Shown here: one piece after another, positions 1 to 8,379 of the stretch
Layout of the letters: each line of letters begins with the position of its first letter
Position numbering within the stretch: the first letter of the stretch is position 1
NCBI GenBank assembly: GCA_017435865.1
Contig: JAFSEF010000045.1
Span: 1 to 41,918 of the forward strand
Direction of reading: 5' to 3'
Source: Clostridia bacterium
Lineage (GTDB): Bacteria; Bacillota; Clostridia; Oscillospirales; Acutalibacteraceae
DNA length: 41,918 nt
Notes under the pieces: generated by a model
The model's database searches: none
Seen by the model: the letters and a program-made list of their open reading frames with translations, nothing else
Told to the model about the DNA's origin: nothing
Made by a program: the position numbers and the translations under genes

Positions 1-39
1 ACGCACTCCAAAAGGAGAGATTTTTTCGAAAGACAATGC

Positions 40-78
40 AAAAAACCATGGCAAGGCTGACGCCTGCCATGGTTTTTT
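40..78 (-). terminator. Rho-independent terminator (bidirectional)
   Basis: Perfect 14-bp inverted repeat: 40-53 (AAAAAACCATGGCA) pairs with 65-78. The loop is 11 nt and both ends carry six A/T, so it can act in both directions. It lies 3' of the minus-strand surface-protein tail that ends at 194 and is probably that gene's natural terminator. Confidence 0.85.
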
Positions 79-193
79 AAAGCAGTATTTCGGAAAAATA
101 TCCGTTTTGGAGCGTATAAATCCCTATGTGAGACCGCCTTTTCGGGCTGTCCGTGCGAGGGTGATATATGGAGTGTGTGTCAGGTGATGTTTC

Positions 194-330
194 TTAGCTG
201 AACAAGGACTTGAACCAATCGATGATGCTCCGGAAGAAATCAATGATCTTATCAAAGAAGCTCTTTTCGGGCTGTTCAAGAGCTGCACCGCAGGTGTCGC
301 AGACATAGTCGGTGTTGCCGTCGGTAAGAC
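194..330 (-). pseudogene. 3' fragment of a surface protein: CxxC turn plus amphipathic C-terminal tail
   Basis: This frame encodes the last ~43 residues of a protein, from roughly LTDGNTDYVCDTCGAALE to an amphipathic end, FFDKIIDFFRSIIDWFKSLF, and stops at TAA (194-196). I know the pattern of an Asp/Gly-rich CDxCG turn followed by aromatic amphipathic helices from C-termini of secreted Clostridia proteins with Ig-like or repeat domains; here it has no N-terminal part. The frame is open upstream to 415, but that stretch is antisense-type read-through of the TetR gene and not convincing protein. The fragment overlaps the TetR frame (276-815), and homology switches near 330. I read this as the remnant of a deletion or an assembly join that removed the body of the surface-protein gene and the 3' end of TetR. 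Confidence 0.6.
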
Positions 331-815
331 TCAAGCATGGAAAAAACGGTTCCGTTGGCGATGAATCTTGCAAAGTAGGATGCTTTCTGAGAATCAATGC
401 CGGCCTGCACCGCAAGAGGAACGGTGGCCTGCTGAAAACGGTCGATGAGCTGCTTGAGAAGGCGGATATTGTTGGTGCGGAACAGATACTGCATCAGTAT
501 TGTATCCTTGGGCAGCAGATGAAACTGTCTGAAAATTTCCGATGCCGGCATGAGGGTCTTTTTTTCGGTCAGCACCTGCGGCACATCCTTGAACAGGAAA
601 AGTCTTGTCATGATAACAAGGCAACGATCGCAGAAATCGCAGAACAGATAGTCAAACACCTCATAGATGTCCGAAAAGGTGCGGTAAAACGTGCTTTTTC
701 CGATCTGCGCTTTTTCGGTCAGCTGCGTAACGGTGATGTTTTCCACCGTATTGTCCTGCATCAGCTCGATCAGTGCATCCGCAATGCGGTTTTTGTTCAT
801 GCTTGTTTTGTCCAT
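276..815 (-). CDS. TetR-family transcriptional regulator, 3' end replaced
   Basis: 179 residues. The N-terminus is a classic TetR DNA-binding domain: residues 1-50 include ALIELMQDNTVENITVTQL and IGKSTFYRTFSDIYEVF, giving a helix-turn-helix that ends in the usual STFYRTF. The C-terminal ligand domain follows the TetR pattern to FIANGTVFSMLE (about residue 162). It then becomes SYRRQHRLCLRHLRCSS, which is the neighbouring surface-protein tail read in the wrong frame. The natural C-terminal helix is therefore lost and function is doubtful. It starts 33 nt after the symporter stop in the same orientation and is probably the last gene of that operon. A TATAAT (plus-strand 831-836, read on minus) could give it its own promoter. 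A second possible start is Met6 (800); neither start has a strong ribosome site. Confidence 0.8.
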   Translation of the reverse strand: MDKTSMNKNRIADALIELMQDNTVENITVTQLTEKAQIGKSTFYRTFSDIYEVFDYLFCDFCDRCLVIMTRLFLFKDVPQVLTEKKTLMPASEIFRQFHLLPKDTILMQYLFRTNNIRLLKQLIDRFQQATVPLAVQAGIDSQKASYFARFIANGTVFSMLESYRRQHRLCLRHLRCSS

Positions 816-847
816 TTATTATCAATACCTATTATAATTGCCGTGTT

Positions 848-2338
848 TTATTCCATGACCGTCTCTGCGTTTGCGGCACCGCTGACAAGCTGCTCGCGGC
901 GGGCAGCAAGATCCTTGTACATCTGATTGCGTTTTTCCTTGGTCAGCGGCCACAGGAATTTCGGGATGATTCCCAGAGAGCCCGTAATAACCGGGACAGC
1001 GGAACAAAGGGCAAACAGCCAGAATTTTGTACGGTTGTCCTGCGTACCGATTTCAAGACCCTGTACGTAACCGATCTTCTTGAGAACAAGGCTGCGTACC
1101 GAATTCATCAGAGACCCCTGAATTTTCAGAACCATGCTCTTGGCAACGCTTGTGGTGGCTTCCATGCGGTAGCCGTTTTTCCATTCGCAGTAGTCCATAG
1201 CTTCGTTCCACAGGTCGGCATTGATGACCTTGTTGACACCGAAGGTCCATTTGCCCATGAACTCACGCACACCGACCGCCACGACCATGGGGATCATCTT
1301 GGTGTAGTTGCGATTGATCATACCGAACAGGAAGTAACCGATGTTGAGAATATCACCGTAAAGATCCGAACCGACCCAAATGGCTTTTGAGGAGAATCTG
1401 CGACGAAGCGGACCGACAAATCCGTAGCTGATGGAGCCGTTGAACGAGGACGGAATGTTTGCAATGGTGATGAGTGAATAGGAACCGAACACGTCAATGA
1501 AATAGTTCGTCTCACTTGTTCCCACACTGAAACCGCCCAGGAAATCCGACAGGCACATCAGCAGAACGGGATAGTTCGTCACGATGGCGTGCAAGCCTTC
1601 TTTGATGTTGGGTTTTTCGATGGACTGCGGCACACGTTCCTTGGAGACAAGGAAGAAATACAGTGTCATAACGGACGACACAAGACTTGTACCGATACCG
1701 AATGACATGAACGCGGAACTTAATTTCCAGTTGATCATCTTGTTGACGATCAGGTCATACAATGCACCGAAAATATAACGCGGCAGATCTTCACCGAGAT
1801 AGCCCGAGAGCAGTTCGACAAGGGTGATGAGTCGCACACGTTCATTCGGGTTGGGGGTGATGGTGGAATGATAACCGCCTTTGGCAAGGGAGATGGCGGT
1901 GCTTGCGGTTTCATTGATGATGCTGAATGCAAAATAGAAAATGAGCTTCGGCACATAGGTAGCCGAGGTATTCGGGAAGAATATGGGCAGCATCCAATAC
2001 AGTGCACCGAGCAAGGTCAACGGAATCTGCAAACCGAGCAGGTACGGACGGAATTTGCCGAGTCGTGTGCGGGTGCTGTCAACAACGGTGGCAAGGATGA
2101 TATCGTTGAAAATATCCCATGCACTCGTGAAGATGTTGACAATGGCGGAAATGGTAAAGTCGATTTTGACAACGTCCCAGATGTAACGCTCCTGAAACGA
2201 GTTGATGTTGAAGGTGTTGGAAACGTCATTGAGAAGATAAGCAACACTTTCCTTGGTGGAAACGTAGTTGTAGTTTTCATAGACGTTGGTGCTCTTTGCA
2301 CCTGCGGAAGTATGTACGTTCACTTTGTTTTCTTCCAT
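848..2338 (-). CDS. GPH (MelB-like) family sugar:cation symporter, MFS
   Basis: 496-residue polytopic membrane protein. The GPH signature near residues 72-100, WDIFNDIILATVVDSTRTRLGKFRP in outline (Asp in the D-x-T-R-T-R loop, then GKFRPYLL), matches the cytoplasmic loop between helices 2 and 3 of melibiose/glucuronide symporters. About twelve hydrophobic segments are visible, and length is as expected for the family. Such proteins import glycosides, pentosides or hexuronides with Na+ or H+; the substrate here cannot be read from sequence. The start ATG (2336-2338) overlaps the stop of the upstream Big2 gene by one base (TAATG), a strong sign of translational coupling. The TetR gene follows 32 nt downstream. 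A sugar porter behind a zinc-ribbon and a Big2 membrane protein is an unusual combination. Confidence 0.88.
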   Translation of the reverse strand: MEENKVNVHTSAGAKSTNVYENYNYVSTKESVAYLLNDVSNTFNINSFQERYIWDVVKIDFTISAIVNIFTSAWDIFNDIILATVVDSTRTRLGKFRPYLLGLQIPLTLLGALYWMLPIFFPNTSATYVPKLIFYFAFSIINETASTAISLAKGGYHSTITPNPNERVRLITLVELLSGYLGEDLPRYIFGALYDLIVNKMINWKLSSAFMSFGIGTSLVSSVMTLYFFLVSKERVPQSIEKPNIKEGLHAIVTNYPVLLMCLSDFLGGFSVGTSETNYFIDVFGSYSLITIANIPSSFNGSISYGFVGPLRRRFSSKAIWVGSDLYGDILNIGYFLFGMINRNYTKMIPMVVAVGVREFMGKWTFGVNKVINADLWNEAMDYCEWKNGYRMEATTSVAKSMVLKIQGSLMNSVRSLVLKKIGYVQGLEIGTQDNRTKFWLFALCSAVPVITGSLGIIPKFLWPLTKEKRNQMYKDLAARREQLVSGAANAETVME

Positions 2339-3618
2339 TATTCGGCACCTCCTTCAACGGTAATATTGCAGCCTGCCATGTATGTACCGATTTCACTGAC
2401 GGCAATGATCTGCACTTTGCCCTCACCGACTGCCGTCACAACTCCGTTTTCGTCCACAGTGGCAACGGATTCATCGGGTGAGAACCAGATCATTGTTTTT
2501 ATGCTTGCTTTTTCGGGTTGTACCGAAGCGGAAAGCTGTGTTGTTTCTCCGATTTGCAGTGTCTGTGCTTTGGATTCCATTTTTACGCTTTCGGGCGGAA
2601 CAATAACGAGCACTTCGCAGGAATCGGTATAGGTTTTGCCGAGGTATTCGAGTGTTGCGGTGACGGTGACGGGTTTGTCACTCAGAGCAACCGCTTCAAC
2701 AAGACCTTTTTCGTCCACGGTGGCAACATTCTCATCCGAGGATGTGAAGGTAAGTTTGTAGCTGTCTTCGGGTGCATCTTCCGCTTTGTTGACGGTCAGA
2801 TCCAATGCCTGATACCCGCTTTTATCAAGCGAAATGCGGTTCTGTCTGATGGCAATACCGGCCCATGTGATATTGTAACGGCTTGTGAGCGTGCAATCAA
2901 AGGAAAGTGCTTTGGTGCCAAGGTCTGCAAGCTCACCCGTGAATGTGACAGTGTATTCCATATGGTACGTACGTGTGAAAGTGACGTTCTGCAAGCGATC
3001 AGCGACAGGGTCAAGAACCAGTTCGGTTTTGCTTTCGGTCAGATCGATCTGTTTGCTGTCAACCGTCAGCACGCTTGCAAAGGTTTCTTCTGCCTGTGCG
3101 AACAATTTGTTATCCTGCTGCTCAAATGCGTTTTCGGTTTCGGCATTATAATAAAACGCATTGCTTTCCTGTGTCAGCTCCACAGCATCCGCAACAAGCG
3201 GTGCAAACAGGTCAGCGGTTTCACCATAGGCGAATCCTTTGTTTTCTGCCATAGCTGCCATACCGCTTTCGATGGAGCCTGCCGCAAACACAAGCAGATT
3301 CTGCTGTGCTTCACTGAGGTCACTTGTAAGATCGTGCAGGTCAACCGCAGTTTCAGCCGTGATCTGTGTTTCTCCGCTTTTCTGCACAGCGGTAAGCAGG
3401 ACATTTGCAGCCTGCAGGCGGTCTTCGTTGCTTTCGGGGGCAACACTCAGGTACACAAGTTCTTCTTCGGACGGTGTATAAACACCCTCTTCGACGAGAT
3501 TCCCTGCATACAGAATAATCGTGCCCGAGCAAAGGGCAATAATCAGAAGCGGACACAATGCAAGCAGGGCAATTTTAACCTTCATCGGCAATGCGTTGAT
3601 GCCTTTGTTTTCAGCCAT
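2338..3618 (-). CDS. Membrane-anchored protein with two Big2 (bacterial Ig-like) domains
   Basis: 426 residues from the ATG at 3616-3618, which has a GGCGG-type ribosome site 5' and starts inside the upstream gene (8-nt overlap). A longer frame reaches 3729 but only re-reads the upstream gene. One transmembrane segment lies near residues 13-40 (IALLALCPLLIIALCSG), so the rest is probably outside the cell. Residues 45-255 have no recognised domain. Two Big2 folds follow, with hallmarks SSDENVATVDEKGLVEAV (about 275-292) and SPDESVATVDENGVVTAV (near 380-397), each of the S-x-x-x-VATVD-x-x-G-x-V type. Big2 domains usually present or anchor surface proteins. The gene is coupled to its neighbours on both sides, so it probably works with the zinc-ribbon protein and the symporter; its role is unknown. 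Confidence 0.8.
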   Translation of the reverse strand: MAENKGINALPMKVKIALLALCPLLIIALCSGTIILYAGNLVEEGVYTPSEEELVYLSVAPESNEDRLQAANVLLTAVQKSGETQITAETAVDLHDLTSDLSEAQQNLLVFAAGSIESGMAAMAENKGFAYGETADLFAPLVADAVELTQESNAFYYNAETENAFEQQDNKLFAQAEETFASVLTVDSKQIDLTESKTELVLDPVADRLQNVTFTRTYHMEYTVTFTGELADLGTKALSFDCTLTSRYNITWAGIAIRQNRISLDKSGYQALDLTVNKAEDAPEDSYKLTFTSSDENVATVDEKGLVEAVALSDKPVTVTATLEYLGKTYTDSCEVLVIVPPESVKMESKAQTLQIGETTQLSASVQPEKASIKTMIWFSPDESVATVDENGVVTAVGEGKVQIIAVSEIGTYMAGCNITVEGGAE

Positions 3619-4492
3619 TGTTGTCGCCGCCTTTCTTCTTTTTCTTATCTTTTTTCTTGCTTGCACCGATGAACTGTGTACGTGCAAGCTCTTCTTCCTC
3701 ACTGTAACAAACGGGCAACGGAAGATCATCCAATGACACTTCGCCGTTTTTTACCTTTTTGAGGATTTCAATTCGTTCAAGATCAATTTCTTTGATCTGT
3801 GGCTGCGGATTCTTGCGGTACAAAAGCACATTGACTGCAATGAGTGCACCCAACAGGGCGATCATGCCGAAATAACCGGCTCCGACAGATGCCGTAAACA
3901 GGCTGCTGTCGGCAACGCTGCCTTTGAGGACAAAAGCAAGCACAATGCCTGCAAGACAAAGCACCGCAGCAGCAATGCTCAGTCCTGTCATCACACGGCT
4001 GCTTTTGCGGAGATTCAAAAAACCGAGCAGCAGTGTCACAAAAACACCAAGAAGCACCAGCACCGTAACAACAAACAATGCAATGTTTGCAAACAGCAGC
4101 ACGGCAGTTTCTTTGGCGATATCCGCATTGAGAATGTTCAGCAGCTGCATGAGAATCCCGTCAGAGAACATCTGATAGGCACCCCAACCGCTGATCGTGA
4201 TTTTCTGCGACCAGAACGGAAGCTGTGCAGATATGCTTGCATAAGGCAGGAACAGAAAACCTGCACCGATGAGAATGATGATCATTCTTGCAAGAGCGAG
4301 CTTTTCCTTGACAAAACCGAGTTTGATTTTTTCGGTAAAGCTACGCATTTTTGCAAACTCAAGCTCGCATTTTTTTGCATCCCTTGCAAGGTCTTCTTCC
4401 TGGGTATAATACAGGATGTGAACGCCGCATTTTTTACAGTTCGGGGCAAGATCAAAACGCTTGATCTCTACGCCGCATTTCGGACAGACCAT
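3611..4492 (-). CDS. Zinc-ribbon polytopic membrane protein, function unknown
   Basis: 293 residues from the ATG at 4490-4492. A GTG at 4504 is in frame, but the AGGAG ribosome site overlaps that GTG and sits 11 nt from the ATG, so I prefer the ATG. The first residues form a four-cysteine zinc ribbon: Cys3, Cys6, Cys19 and Cys22 (CPKCG...CKKCG). Hydrophobic segments follow from about residue 69 (four or five helices, for example IILIGAGFLFLPYASI and LFVVTVLVLLGVFVTLLLG). The C-terminus is cytoplasmic-looking and very lysine-rich (KKKDKKKKKGG). This zinc ribbon plus membrane domain architecture is common in uncharacterised Clostridia proteins. It is the first gene of the minus-strand operon behind the promoter at 4547-4576. 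Confidence 0.75.
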   Translation of the reverse strand: MVCPKCGVEIKRFDLAPNCKKCGVHILYYTQEEDLARDAKKCELEFAKMRSFTEKIKLGFVKEKLALARMIIILIGAGFLFLPYASISAQLPFWSQKITISGWGAYQMFSDGILMQLLNILNADIAKETAVLLFANIALFVVTVLVLLGVFVTLLLGFLNLRKSSRVMTGLSIAAAVLCLAGIVLAFVLKGSVADSSLFTASVGAGYFGMIALLGALIAVNVLLYRKNPQPQIKEIDLERIEILKKVKNGEVSLDDLPLPVCYSEEEELARTQFIGASKKKDKKKKKGGDNNG

Positions 4493-4546
4493 AATACTAT
4501 GCACTCCTCACAAAAAAAAGTTATAACAGCAGGATATATTTATTTT

Positions 4547-4576
4547 ATTTTAACATAAGTAAATCACGTCTGTCAA
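4547..4576 (-). promoter_or_regulatory. Sigma-A promoter for the zinc-ribbon/Big2/symporter operon
   Basis: On the minus strand: TTGACA (4571-4576), an 18-nt spacer, then TAAAAT (4547-4552). The start codon lies about 55 nt downstream of the -10 box. Read directly from sequence. Confidence 0.7.
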
Positions 4577-4641
4577 TTCATATCTTTTACAAATGAGACA
4601 CTTCTTTTTTGAAATGTAATGATTGATACAAATGTGCTTGC

Positions 4642-4670
4642 TTGCTTTTTTGCACAGCGTATGCTATACT
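4642..4670 (+). promoter_or_regulatory. Sigma-A promoter for the GNAT/AGE genes
   Basis: TTGCTT (4642-4647), a 17-nt spacer and TATACT (4665-4670), followed by a short leader and GAGGAG ahead of the ATG at 4702. It diverges from the promoter at 4547-4576, so the two operons share a ~210-bp control region. Confidence 0.7.
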
Positions 4671-4701
4671 GACTAAGAACATACCTGAGGAGAAATATAA
4701 A

Positions 4702-5271
4702 ATGAAAATCCGCCCCTATACCGAAAAAGACAGAGATGATGTACGTTACATCTGCCTGAACAGTGACGGTCCTTGTGATGCCGACGAAGAGGGGCAGCAC
4801 TTTCTGCTGACCACCTACTGCGACTATTACATTGAACGTGAGCAGGAAAACTGTTTTGTCTGTACCGATGATGATGACCGTGCAGTGGGTTACATCCTTT
4901 GCGCACAGGATTTTGACCGTTTCTGGAATACATTTCTGTCTGACTTTTATCCGCGGCTTGACGAAACAACAATGAGCCGTCAATATGCCATAGAAAGCAC
5001 CGTGATGCACAAAAAACACAAGGACGAGTATCCCGCACACCTGCACATTGACATTCTTCCCGCCTACCAACGCAAAGGCATGGGCAGAAAGATGACCGAC
5101 ACGCTTCTCAACCATCTGAAAAACAAGGGTGTCAAAGGTCTGATGCTGTGCGTATGGAAACACAACAAGGACGGACAGCGATTCTATGAAAATTACGGTT
5201 TCGACCATCTTGATGAAAACGAAAGCAATATTGCCTTTTGTATAAATCTGCAACTTGAAAAATCCGAATAA
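4702..5271 (+). CDS. GNAT-family N-acetyltransferase
   Basis: 189 residues from the ATG at 4702, preceded by GAGGAG at good spacing; an in-frame ATG at 4642 falls inside the promoter and is rejected. The acetyl-CoA binding motif A is clear: HLHIDILPAYQRKGMGRKM, with the Q/R-x-x-G-x-G turn (QRKGMG) near residue 128. The later segment GQRFYENYGFDHL is the usual GNAT motif B. The protein should transfer acetyl from acetyl-CoA to a small amine or protein amine in the cytoplasm. The N-terminus (MKIRPYTEKDRDDVRYICL) is typical of the superfamily. It is followed 15 nt later by the AGE epimerase, so an amino-sugar substrate is possible but not shown. Confidence 0.85.
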   Translation: MKIRPYTEKDRDDVRYICLNSDGPCDADEEGQHFLLTTYCDYYIEREQENCFVCTDDDDRAVGYILCAQDFDRFWNTFLSDFYPRLDETTMSRQYAIESTVMHKKHKDEYPAHLHIDILPAYQRKGMGRKMTDTLLNHLKNKGVKGLMLCVWKHNKDGQRFYENYGFDHLDENESNIAFCINLQLEKSE

Positions 5272-5286
5272 AGTGAGGAAAACACC

Positions 5287-6411
5287 ATGATCAAACATCT
5301 TACACAACACGTCCTGCCGTTCTGGCTTGAAAACGCAATCGACGAACAGGAAGGCGGCATTTTTACACAGCTTGACCGCAAAGGCACTGTGTACGGTACC
5401 GAAAAAAGCGTATGGTTCCAGGGCAGAGCCCTTTACATTTTCGCAAGTGCACACAACTACGGCCTGACCGAATACGGCTACCTGGATGCTGCAAAGAAGA
5501 TCTATGACTTTTTGCCGAAGTGCACACAGGAATCCGGCAGAATGCCCTTTACCGTGACCCGTGAGGGCAAAGAAATTCAGATGCGTCGCTACTATTTCAG
5601 CGAAACCTTTGCTGCCATCGGTTGTGCGGAATACTACCTTGCAACAGGTGATGAAGAAGCAAAGCAGAAAGCAGAAATGTATTTCGACGTGGCTTACCGC
5701 CTTTTCACAGGCGTTGACAAGACCGAACCCAAATTCAATCCCGAAAATCACCCCTACAAGGGTCTGTCCCCTGCCATGATCATGCTTGCAACCTCGCAGG
5801 TGCTTCGCAAGCTCAACAAGGAAAAATACGATGCCTGTGCAAAAGCAGCCGTTAAAGAGATTTACACCCACTGGACCGAAAAGGGACTGCTTGAAAACAT
5901 CGGTCTTGACAATCAGTTCATGGATACTCCCACGGGCAGACTTGTCAACCCGGGTCATTCCCTGGAAGCTGCATGGTTCCTGATGACAGAAGGTGTGTAT
6001 CAGAATGATGAAACACTCAAGCAGTTCGGTAAGGACATCATTGACATCTCCATGAAACACGGTCTGTATGACGGCGGCATCATCTCGTTCTGCGACTGTG
6101 ACGGACATCCTGCAACGGCACTCGAATGGGATATGAAGCTCTGGTGGCCGCAGTGCGAAGCCATGATCGCAAACCTGCTTGCATACAAGCTTTACAGTGA
6201 AGAAAAATACCTCAACTGGTACAACACCGTCAAGGAATATACCTTCGATAAGTTCGTAGACAAGGAATACGGCGAATGGTACGGTTACCTGCATTATGAC
6301 GGCACGGTTGCCAACGAGCTCAAGGGCAACATCTTCAAAGGCCCGTTCCACATTCCGAGAATGCTTATGCTCATCGACAAGATCGAAAAAGGCGAATACC
6401 AACTGTTCTGA
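5287..6411 (+). CDS. AGE-family (N-acylglucosamine 2-epimerase-like) sugar epimerase/isomerase
   Basis: 374 residues, the normal length for the family, with an AGTGAGGA ribosome site. The fold is an (alpha/alpha)6 barrel. Family landmarks are present in order: VWFQGRALYIF, RYYFSETFAAIGCAEYY, NPGHSLEAAWFLM (catalytic His region), ALEWDMKLWWPQCEAM, and KGNIFKGPFHIPRML with the second active-site His. Members interconvert GlcNAc/ManNAc, cellobiose or mannose/glucose; sequence alone does not choose between them. A GH33 sialidase lies 4 kb away, which fits ManNAc 2-epimerase in sialic-acid breakdown, but no NanA lyase or NanK kinase is present in the window. No signal peptide, so cytoplasmic. Probably cotranscribed with the GNAT gene. 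Confidence 0.85.
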   Translation: MIKHLTQHVLPFWLENAIDEQEGGIFTQLDRKGTVYGTEKSVWFQGRALYIFASAHNYGLTEYGYLDAAKKIYDFLPKCTQESGRMPFTVTREGKEIQMRRYYFSETFAAIGCAEYYLATGDEEAKQKAEMYFDVAYRLFTGVDKTEPKFNPENHPYKGLSPAMIMLATSQVLRKLNKEKYDACAKAAVKEIYTHWTEKGLLENIGLDNQFMDTPTGRLVNPGHSLEAAWFLMTEGVYQNDETLKQFGKDIIDISMKHGLYDGGIISFCDCDGHPATALEWDMKLWWPQCEAMIANLLAYKLYSEEKYLNWYNTVKEYTFDKFVDKEYGEWYGYLHYDGTVANELKGNIFKGPFHIPRMLMLIDKIEKGEYQLF

Positions 6412-6496
6412 TTGCATAAAATTCCGCAAAACCGCCAATGAATGTATCAGTTGCGCTGTTTTGCAAAGCAAAATAATAAAAAACGGAGGTTCTGTT

Positions 6497-7897
6497 ATGT
6501 CCGACACCATTGATTATTCCGCACTCAAAGAAGAACTTTTCTATAATCCGCAACATGCCTGCAAGGTGCTTTCTGCCGACGATGTCGCAGCTGCCGATGC
6601 TTACTGCGAAGGTTACAAAAAGTTCCTTGATGCTGCCAAGACCGAACGTGAAGCCGTAAACGAAGCTGTTGCTGCCGCACAGGCAAACGGTTTTGTTCCC
6701 TATGAATTCGGCAAAAAATATGCTCCCGGCAGCAAAGTATACTACAACAACCGCGGCAAGAGCATCATCCTTGCCGTCATCGGCACCGAATCGCTTGCAA
6801 AAGGTGTACGCATTGCCGCTGCACACATCGATTCTCCCCGTCTTGACCTCAAACCCAACCCCCTGTATGAGGACAACGACATTGCTCTGCTGAAAACCCA
6901 CTACTACGGCGGCATCAAAAAATACCAGTGGACCGCCATGCCGCTTGCACTGCACGGTGTGATCATTCGCAAAGACGGCACTTCCGTCAACGTCTGCATC
7001 GGTGAAGAAGACAATGAACCCAAACTTGTCATTTCCGACCTGCTTCCGCATCTTGCACAGGAACAGAGCAAACGCACCCTCTCTGACGGTATCCGCGGCG
7101 AAGAACTCAACATCATCATCGGCAGCCGTCCGCTTGCAGATTGCAGCGAAAGCGAAGCCGTCAAGCTGCACATTCTGAAACTGCTCAACGAAAAATACGG
7201 TGTGACGGAAGCTGATTTCCTGTCTGCTGAACTCGAAGCCGTACCCGCATTCAAAGCTTGCGACATCGGTCTTGACAGAGGTCTCATCGGTTCTTACGGC
7301 CACGATGACCGCGTCTGTGCCTACCCTGCACTGACCGCTGTTTTCACTGTCGAAAATCCCGCATACACCGTGCTGTCCGTTCTCACCGACAAGGAAGAAA
7401 CCGGTTCTGACGGCAACACAGGTCTCAACTCTTCTTATATGGCTGACTTCATCACCGACCTTGCCGAATCGCAGGGTGTTTCGGGCAGACTGTGCATGAT
7501 GAACTCACAGTGCTTGTCGGCTGACGTCAACGCTGCTTTCGACCCGACTTTCTCGGATGTTCTTGAACGCAGAAACGCAGCCTACCTCAACAAGGGTATT
7601 GTCATCACCAAGTACACAGGTGCACGCGGCAAAAGCGGCACAAGTGATGCTTCTGCAGAATTTATGGGCAGTGTCCGTCGCCTGCTTGACAAACACGGTG
7701 TTGTATGGCAGATCGGCGAACTCGGCAAAGTGGATCTCGGTGGCGGCGGTACGGTTGCAAAGTACGTGGCAGCACACAACATTGACGTCATTGATGCAGG
7801 TGTTCCCGTGCTTTCCATGCACGCTCCCTTTGAAGTGGTCAGCAAAATTGACGTCTATATGGCACACAGAGCATTTGAGGTCTTTTTCAACGACTGA
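6497..7897 (+). CDS. M18-family zinc aminopeptidase
   Basis: 466 residues from the ATG at 6497, with ACGGAGG 9 nt upstream; an upstream in-frame start at 6296 reads antisense-like sequence inside the epimerase gene and is rejected. The metal ligands of the M18 di-zinc centre are all visible: AAHIDSPRLDLKP (His), GSYGHDDRVCAYPAL (bridging Asp), LTDKEETGSDGNTG (Glu pair), SADVNAAFDP (Asp), and the final SMHAPFEVVSKIDVY (His). It should remove N-terminal residues, often acidic, from peptides in the cytoplasm. Length and motif spacing match bacterial M18 enzymes. It lies 85 nt after the epimerase; that gap holds a weak TTGCGC-17-TAATAA that could be a separate promoter. Confidence 0.92.
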   Translation: MSDTIDYSALKEELFYNPQHACKVLSADDVAAADAYCEGYKKFLDAAKTEREAVNEAVAAAQANGFVPYEFGKKYAPGSKVYYNNRGKSIILAVIGTESLAKGVRIAAAHIDSPRLDLKPNPLYEDNDIALLKTHYYGGIKKYQWTAMPLALHGVIIRKDGTSVNVCIGEEDNEPKLVISDLLPHLAQEQSKRTLSDGIRGEELNIIIGSRPLADCSESEAVKLHILKLLNEKYGVTEADFLSAELEAVPAFKACDIGLDRGLIGSYGHDDRVCAYPALTAVFTVENPAYTVLSVLTDKEETGSDGNTGLNSSYMADFITDLAESQGVSGRLCMMNSQCLSADVNAAFDPTFSDVLERRNAAYLNKGIVITKYTGARGKSGTSDASAEFMGSVRRLLDKHGVVWQIGELGKVDLGGGGTVAKYVAAHNIDVIDAGVPVLSMHAPFEVVSKIDVYMAHRAFEVFFND

Positions 7898-8078
7898 TTA
7901 TTGCCGACTTCGTAACATTTTTGTCACAAATGTCGAATAAAAAGCAAGTAATATCACTAAAATGCACCCGATTTGTGCATATTTGCATTGTATTTTCATC
8001 ATTATTTTCCGATATGGAAATAAAATATGTTGCAATTATGTTCTTTGTGTGAAACTTTTCGCGGATTCAAAAATCCTC

Positions 8079-8107
8079 TTGCAACTATATATAAAACGTG
8101 TTATTAT
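8079..8107 (+). promoter_or_regulatory. Strong sigma-A promoter for the small-protein pair
   Basis: TTGCAA (8079-8084), a 17-nt spacer and TATTAT (8102-8107), with an AT-rich spacer. The predicted leader is about 45 nt and ends in a near-consensus GGGAGGTGA. The rest of the 260-bp gap after the M18 gene holds one small hairpin (ATGCAC/GTGCAT, about 7963-7980) and nothing else that I recognise. Confidence 0.75.
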
Positions 8108-8157
8108 TATTGTGTGGATTTAATCTGCATTTCTATTCTATTTCGGGAGGTGACCGT

Positions 8158-8322
8158 ATGAGAGTCGGAATTACTGAAGATGATGCCAACTCTGCTGTTT
8201 CTTCACTTGCAAAGTGGGCAGCCATGTTGGTTGAAATCATTACAGCGCTTCGCAATTTCCTTGCTTCCATCGGCCTCTTGAAAGATGAAGAAAAGGAAGA
8301 AAACGCGGAAGTTGTTTCCTGA
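8158..8322 (+). CDS. Small acidic protein with a central amphipathic helix
   Basis: 54 residues from the ATG at 8158, with the strong ribosome site GGGAGGTGA 6 nt before it. After a short polar N-terminus (MRVGITEDDANSAVSS), residues 17-42 form one hydrophobic/amphipathic helix (LAKWAAMLVEIITALRNFLA). The end is strongly charged (KDEEKEENAEVVS). There is no signal peptide and no cysteine. I recognise no family. It is the first of two small genes between a promoter and a terminator, 57 nt apart, which suggests a dedicated unit. The heptad-like spacing of Trp/Leu/Ile/Phe resembles the C-terminal tails at 194-330 and 19099-19182. It could act at a membrane surface or as a subunit of a small helical complex; both are inference. 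Confidence 0.75.
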   Translation: MRVGITEDDANSAVSSLAKWAAMLVEIITALRNFLASIGLLKDEEKEENAEVVS

Positions 8323-8379
8323 TTCATTTGGTTGTAATTTTTTTACAATATAACTATTTTAAGAAAAGAGGTCAGAAAA

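Noticed and set aside
4573-6510. 645-codon open frame on the minus strand
   Set aside because: Antisense shadow of the GNAT and AGE genes, with no ribosome site and no recognisable domain.
7898-8078. Riboswitch in the gap before the small genes
   Set aside because: Only short AT-rich hairpins are visible, and they lie upstream of the promoter at 8079, so outside the transcript.
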